Source: Lachnospiraceae bacterium
Lineage (GTDB): Bacteria > Bacillota > Clostridia > Lachnospirales > Lachnospiraceae
Assembly: GCA_024403585.1 (NCBI GenBank)
Contig: JAKSRN010000086.1
Span: 1-7,752 of the forward strand
Direction: 5' to 3'
Length of the DNA: 7,752 bases
The number at the start of each line of letters is the position of its first letter. The stretch's first letter is position 1. Positions 5,601-7,752 of this stretch are shown piece after piece. The notes beneath the pieces are model-generated. The model worked only from the letters and a program-made list of their open reading frames with translations, ran no database searches and was not told the DNA's origin. The position numbers were made by a program, and so were the translations under genes.

Positions 5601-7043
5601 ATGTATGACATTACCATTATCGGCTGCGGAGTCATCGGCGCATCCATCGCCTACTCACTCTCAGCCTACGATCTGAACGTCCTGATCCTGGAGCAGGAGA
5701 ACGACGTTGCGATGGGTACCACCAAAGCCAACAGCGCCATCGTTCATGCAGGCTACGATCCGGAACCTGGTACACTGATCGCAAAACTGAATGTAAGAGG
5801 TTCCGAAATGATGGAAGACCTTTGCAAAAAGCTTTCTGTCAAATACAACCGAATCGGCTCTCTTGTACTGGCATTCAGCGAGAAGGACAAAGCACATCTG
5901 GAGAAGCTGTATGACAACGGCGTTAAGAACGGTGTTCCAGGTCTTCAGATTATCTCCGGAGATGAGGCCCGCGAGATGGATCCACACCTTACAAAAACAG
6001 TGGTTGCCGCACTGTATGCACCATCTGCAGCGATCATTGATCCATGGGGGCTTGCCATTGCAGAGGCTGAGACAGCTGTAAGAAACGGCGCAGAACTTCG
6101 CTGCAACGCAAAAGTGACAGGGCTTGATCAGAAAGAGGATTTCCTGGTGCTCCATACAACAGCAGGCGACTTCGAAACAAAATATGTGGTAAATGCTGCC
6201 GGTGGCTGGGGTCATCAGATCTGTGCCATGACCGGAAAAGAAGAATGGAAAGCAGCTATGGCCCGCGGCGAGTACTATCTGATGGACAAATCCAGCGGCT
6301 CTCTGGCAAAACACGTAATCTTCCAGTGCCCGACAGAAAAAGGAAAGGGCGTACTTGTCGCTCCTACCGTTCACGGAAACCTGATCGTCGGTCCGAATGC
6401 TACTCCGGTAGACGACCCATACAGCAGAGAGACCACACTTGCAGGTCTTGATGAGGTTGCAGAGGCATCCCGCCTCAGCATTGACGGCATCGATCTTCGT
6501 CAGTGTATCCGTAACTTCGCCGGAGTCAGAGCCATCACTTCTGAGTCTGATTTCATTATCCGTCCTGCTGCTGCATGTCCACGCATGCTGCATGTTGCAG
6601 GTATCAAATCTCCTGGTTTATCCGCAGCTCCTGCCATCGCAGAGTACTGTGTAGAGCAGCTGGCGAAGATGGGGGTAACCCTGACTAAGAAAGAGAACTG
6701 GATCGAAACCAGAGAGCAGATCCGTTTCAAAGAACTCTCTCAGGCCGAGAAAGAAGAACTCATCAAAAAGAATCCGCGTTACGGAAGAGTCATCTGCCGC
6801 TGCGAGACAATTACAGAAGGGGAGATCGTTGAAGCGATCCACTCTCCGATCACACCATGCTCCATCGACGGTATCAAGAGAAGAGCCGGCGCAGGAATGG
6901 GCCGCTGTCAGGGTGGCTTCTGCGGACCACGTGTACTGGATCTCATCGCCAAAGAGCTGAAGAAATCCCCGTTCGACGTACTGCAGGATGGCGAAGGAAC
7001 CAAACTTCTGATCAGTGAGACCAAAGGAGGTGCAGCAGAATGA
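5601..7043 (+). CDS. glpA: GlpA-like FAD glycerol-3-phosphate dehydrogenase with BFD-type [2Fe-2S] domain (480 aa)
   Basis: This enzyme would oxidise glycerol 3-phosphate to dihydroxyacetone phosphate, with FAD as cofactor. The N-terminal DAO-type domain starts with a Rossmann dinucleotide fold, GCGVIG at residues 8-13 and an acidic LEQE at the end of the second strand. It continues with TTKANSAIVHAGYD near 40-53, and ends with a GIKSPGLSAAPAIAEY segment typical of the family. The C-terminal region (about 395-450) is a BFD-like iron-sulphur domain with C399-x-C401 and C436-x4-C441. This arrangement resembles E. coli GlpA, although the protein is shorter (480 against about 540 residues). The start at 5601 follows an AAGGAGGG site; the in-frame ATG at 5541 lacks one. 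Related DAO/BFD proteins act on other 2-hydroxy acids, so the substrate call leans on the adjacent glpP. Confidence 0.88.
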   Translation: MYDITIIGCGVIGASIAYSLSAYDLNVLILEQENDVAMGTTKANSAIVHAGYDPEPGTLIAKLNVRGSEMMEDLCKKLSVKYNRIGSLVLAFSEKDKAHLEKLYDNGVKNGVPGLQIISGDEAREMDPHLTKTVVAALYAPSAAIIDPWGLAIAEAETAVRNGAELRCNAKVTGLDQKEDFLVLHTTAGDFETKYVVNAAGGWGHQICAMTGKEEWKAAMARGEYYLMDKSSGSLAKHVIFQCPTEKGKGVLVAPTVHGNLIVGPNATPVDDPYSRETTLAGLDEVAEASRLSIDGIDLRQCIRNFAGVRAITSESDFIIRPAAACPRMLHVAGIKSPGLSAAPAIAEYCVEQLAKMGVTLTKKENWIETREQIRFKELSQAEKEELIKKNPRYGRVICRCETITEGEIVEAIHSPITPCSIDGIKRRAGAGMGRCQGGFCGPRVLDLIAKELKKSPFDVLQDGEGTKLLISETKGGAAE

Positions 7044-7752
7044 AATACGATCTTGTAATCATCGGCGGAGGCCCTGCTGGTCTGTCCGCAGCAAAAGCTG
7101 CCTGGGATGACGGCTGTCGTTCCATCTGTATCGTAGAACGTGACCGTGAGCTGGGAGGAATCCTGAATCAGTGCATCCACAACGGTTTCGGACTGCATTA
7201 TTTTAAAGAAGAGCTTACCGGCCCTGAATACGCAGGCCGTTTTATTGAGATGCTGAAGAGCACAGGCGTTGAGGTCCGTATCGACACCATGGTACTGGAG
7301 ATCAAAGAGAACAAAGAAGTTCATGTGATCTCCGCTGCCAATGGCTATGAGGTTCTTGAAGCAGGCGCCGTTGTTCTTGCAATGGGCTGTCGTGAGCGTA
7401 CCCGTGGCGCCATCGCAATCCCCGGAACAAGACCTGCAGGTGTATTCACAGCAGGAACTGCTCAGCGTTATCTGAATATTGAGGGCTACATGGTTGGAAA
7501 GAAGGTTCTGATCCTTGGATCCGGAGACATCGGTCTCATCATGGCTCGCCGTATGACACTGGAGGGTGCCAAAGTTCTGGCCTGCGTTGAGGTTATGCCT
7601 TACTCCGGTGGTCTGACAAGAAATATCGTACAGTGCCTGAATGACTTTAACATTCCACTGTACCTGTCCCATACAATCACTGACATCCGCGGAAAAGACC
7701 GTGTTGAGCAGGTTGTTGTTGCTGAGGTTGGTCCTGACCGTCGTCCGATCCC
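7040..7752 (+). CDS. FAD/NAD(P)-dependent oxidoreductase, partner of the glp dehydrogenase (N-terminal 237 codons)
   Basis: This is a flavoprotein of the pyridine nucleotide-disulphide oxidoreductase (Pyr_redox_2) type, open at the right window edge. It has two dinucleotide-binding motifs: GGGPAG at residues 9-14 for FAD, and GSGDIG at 160-165 in LILGSGDIGL for NAD(P). Between them are ERDRELGGILNQCIHNGFG (33-51) and the FAD-return motif VVLAMGCRERTRG. The start codon overlaps the stop of the upstream gene as ATGA and has its own AAAGGAGG site (7023-7030), so the two are translationally coupled. In Clostridia such a protein normally follows the GlpA-like dehydrogenase and precedes a small DUF1667 protein, and is thought to pass electrons from FAD and Fe-S to NAD(P) or a membrane acceptor. 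That following gene is outside the window. Confidence 0.9.
   Translation, partial: MKYDLVIIGGGPAGLSAAKAAWDDGCRSICIVERDRELGGILNQCIHNGFGLHYFKEELTGPEYAGRFIEMLKSTGVEVRIDTMVLEIKENKEVHVISAANGYEVLEAGAVVLAMGCRERTRGAIAIPGTRPAGVFTAGTAQRYLNIEGYMVGKKVLILGSGDIGLIMARRMTLEGAKVLACVEVMPYSGGLTRNIVQCLNDFNIPLYLSHTITDIRGKDRVEQVVVAEVGPDRRPI

Noticed and set aside
5661..6593. 310-codon open frame antisense to the dehydrogenase
   Set aside because: Unusually Cys-rich with no motif or ribosome binding site, opposite a well-supported FAD enzyme.
6908..7672. 254-codon open frame antisense to the dehydrogenase end and oxidoreductase
   Set aside because: It crosses two convincing, translationally coupled genes on the other strand and shows no recognisable domain.

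Overview
The window looks like a low-to-mid GC Firmicute of the Clostridia, most like Lachnospiraceae. The basis is AGGAGG-type ribosome binding sites, a lysine-rich lipoprotein signal peptide, extended -10 promoters (TGnTAnnnT), and a GlpP antiterminator followed by a DAO/BFD-type dehydrogenase and a pyridine-nucleotide-disulphide-type flavoprotein. The genus cannot be fixed from the sequence. It holds two divergent gene clusters, both plausibly concerned with glycerol 3-phosphate (G3P), that point away from a 434-base AT-rich intergenic region at 4342-4775.

Left side, minus strand (read 4341 to 1): an ABC importer with permease (4341-3496), ATPase (3446-2454), lipoprotein solute-binding protein (2356-1166) and second permease (1135-290). 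A Rho-independent terminator (237-269) and a perfect 19-bp hairpin (194-239) follow. Then comes the start of a glycerophosphodiester phosphodiesterase (GDPD) family gene (164-1), cut by the window edge.

Right side, plus strand: glpP, a glycerol-3-phosphate-responsive RNA antiterminator (4776-5345). A leader follows with an extended -10 promoter and a clear intrinsic terminator (5465-5506). After it are a GlpA-like FAD glycerol-3-phosphate dehydrogenase with a C-terminal [2Fe-2S] BFD-like domain (5601-7043) and, overlapping it by ATGA, an FAD/NAD(P) oxidoreductase that runs off the window (7040-7752).

Proposed working model (inference): the ABC importer brings in glycerophosphodiesters or a related phosphorylated head group, the GDPD-like enzyme releases G3P, GlpP senses G3P, and the dehydrogenase pair oxidises it. 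The most interesting observation is that both operon leaders carry, in RNA-sense orientation just downstream of the predicted promoters, a similar element (GGAGAnAnGAGTCA, 15 of 20 bases matching). In each leader this element overlaps the 5' arm of a terminator or terminator-like stem. It is a candidate GlpP recognition site that would tie importer and dehydrogenase to one G3P signal.
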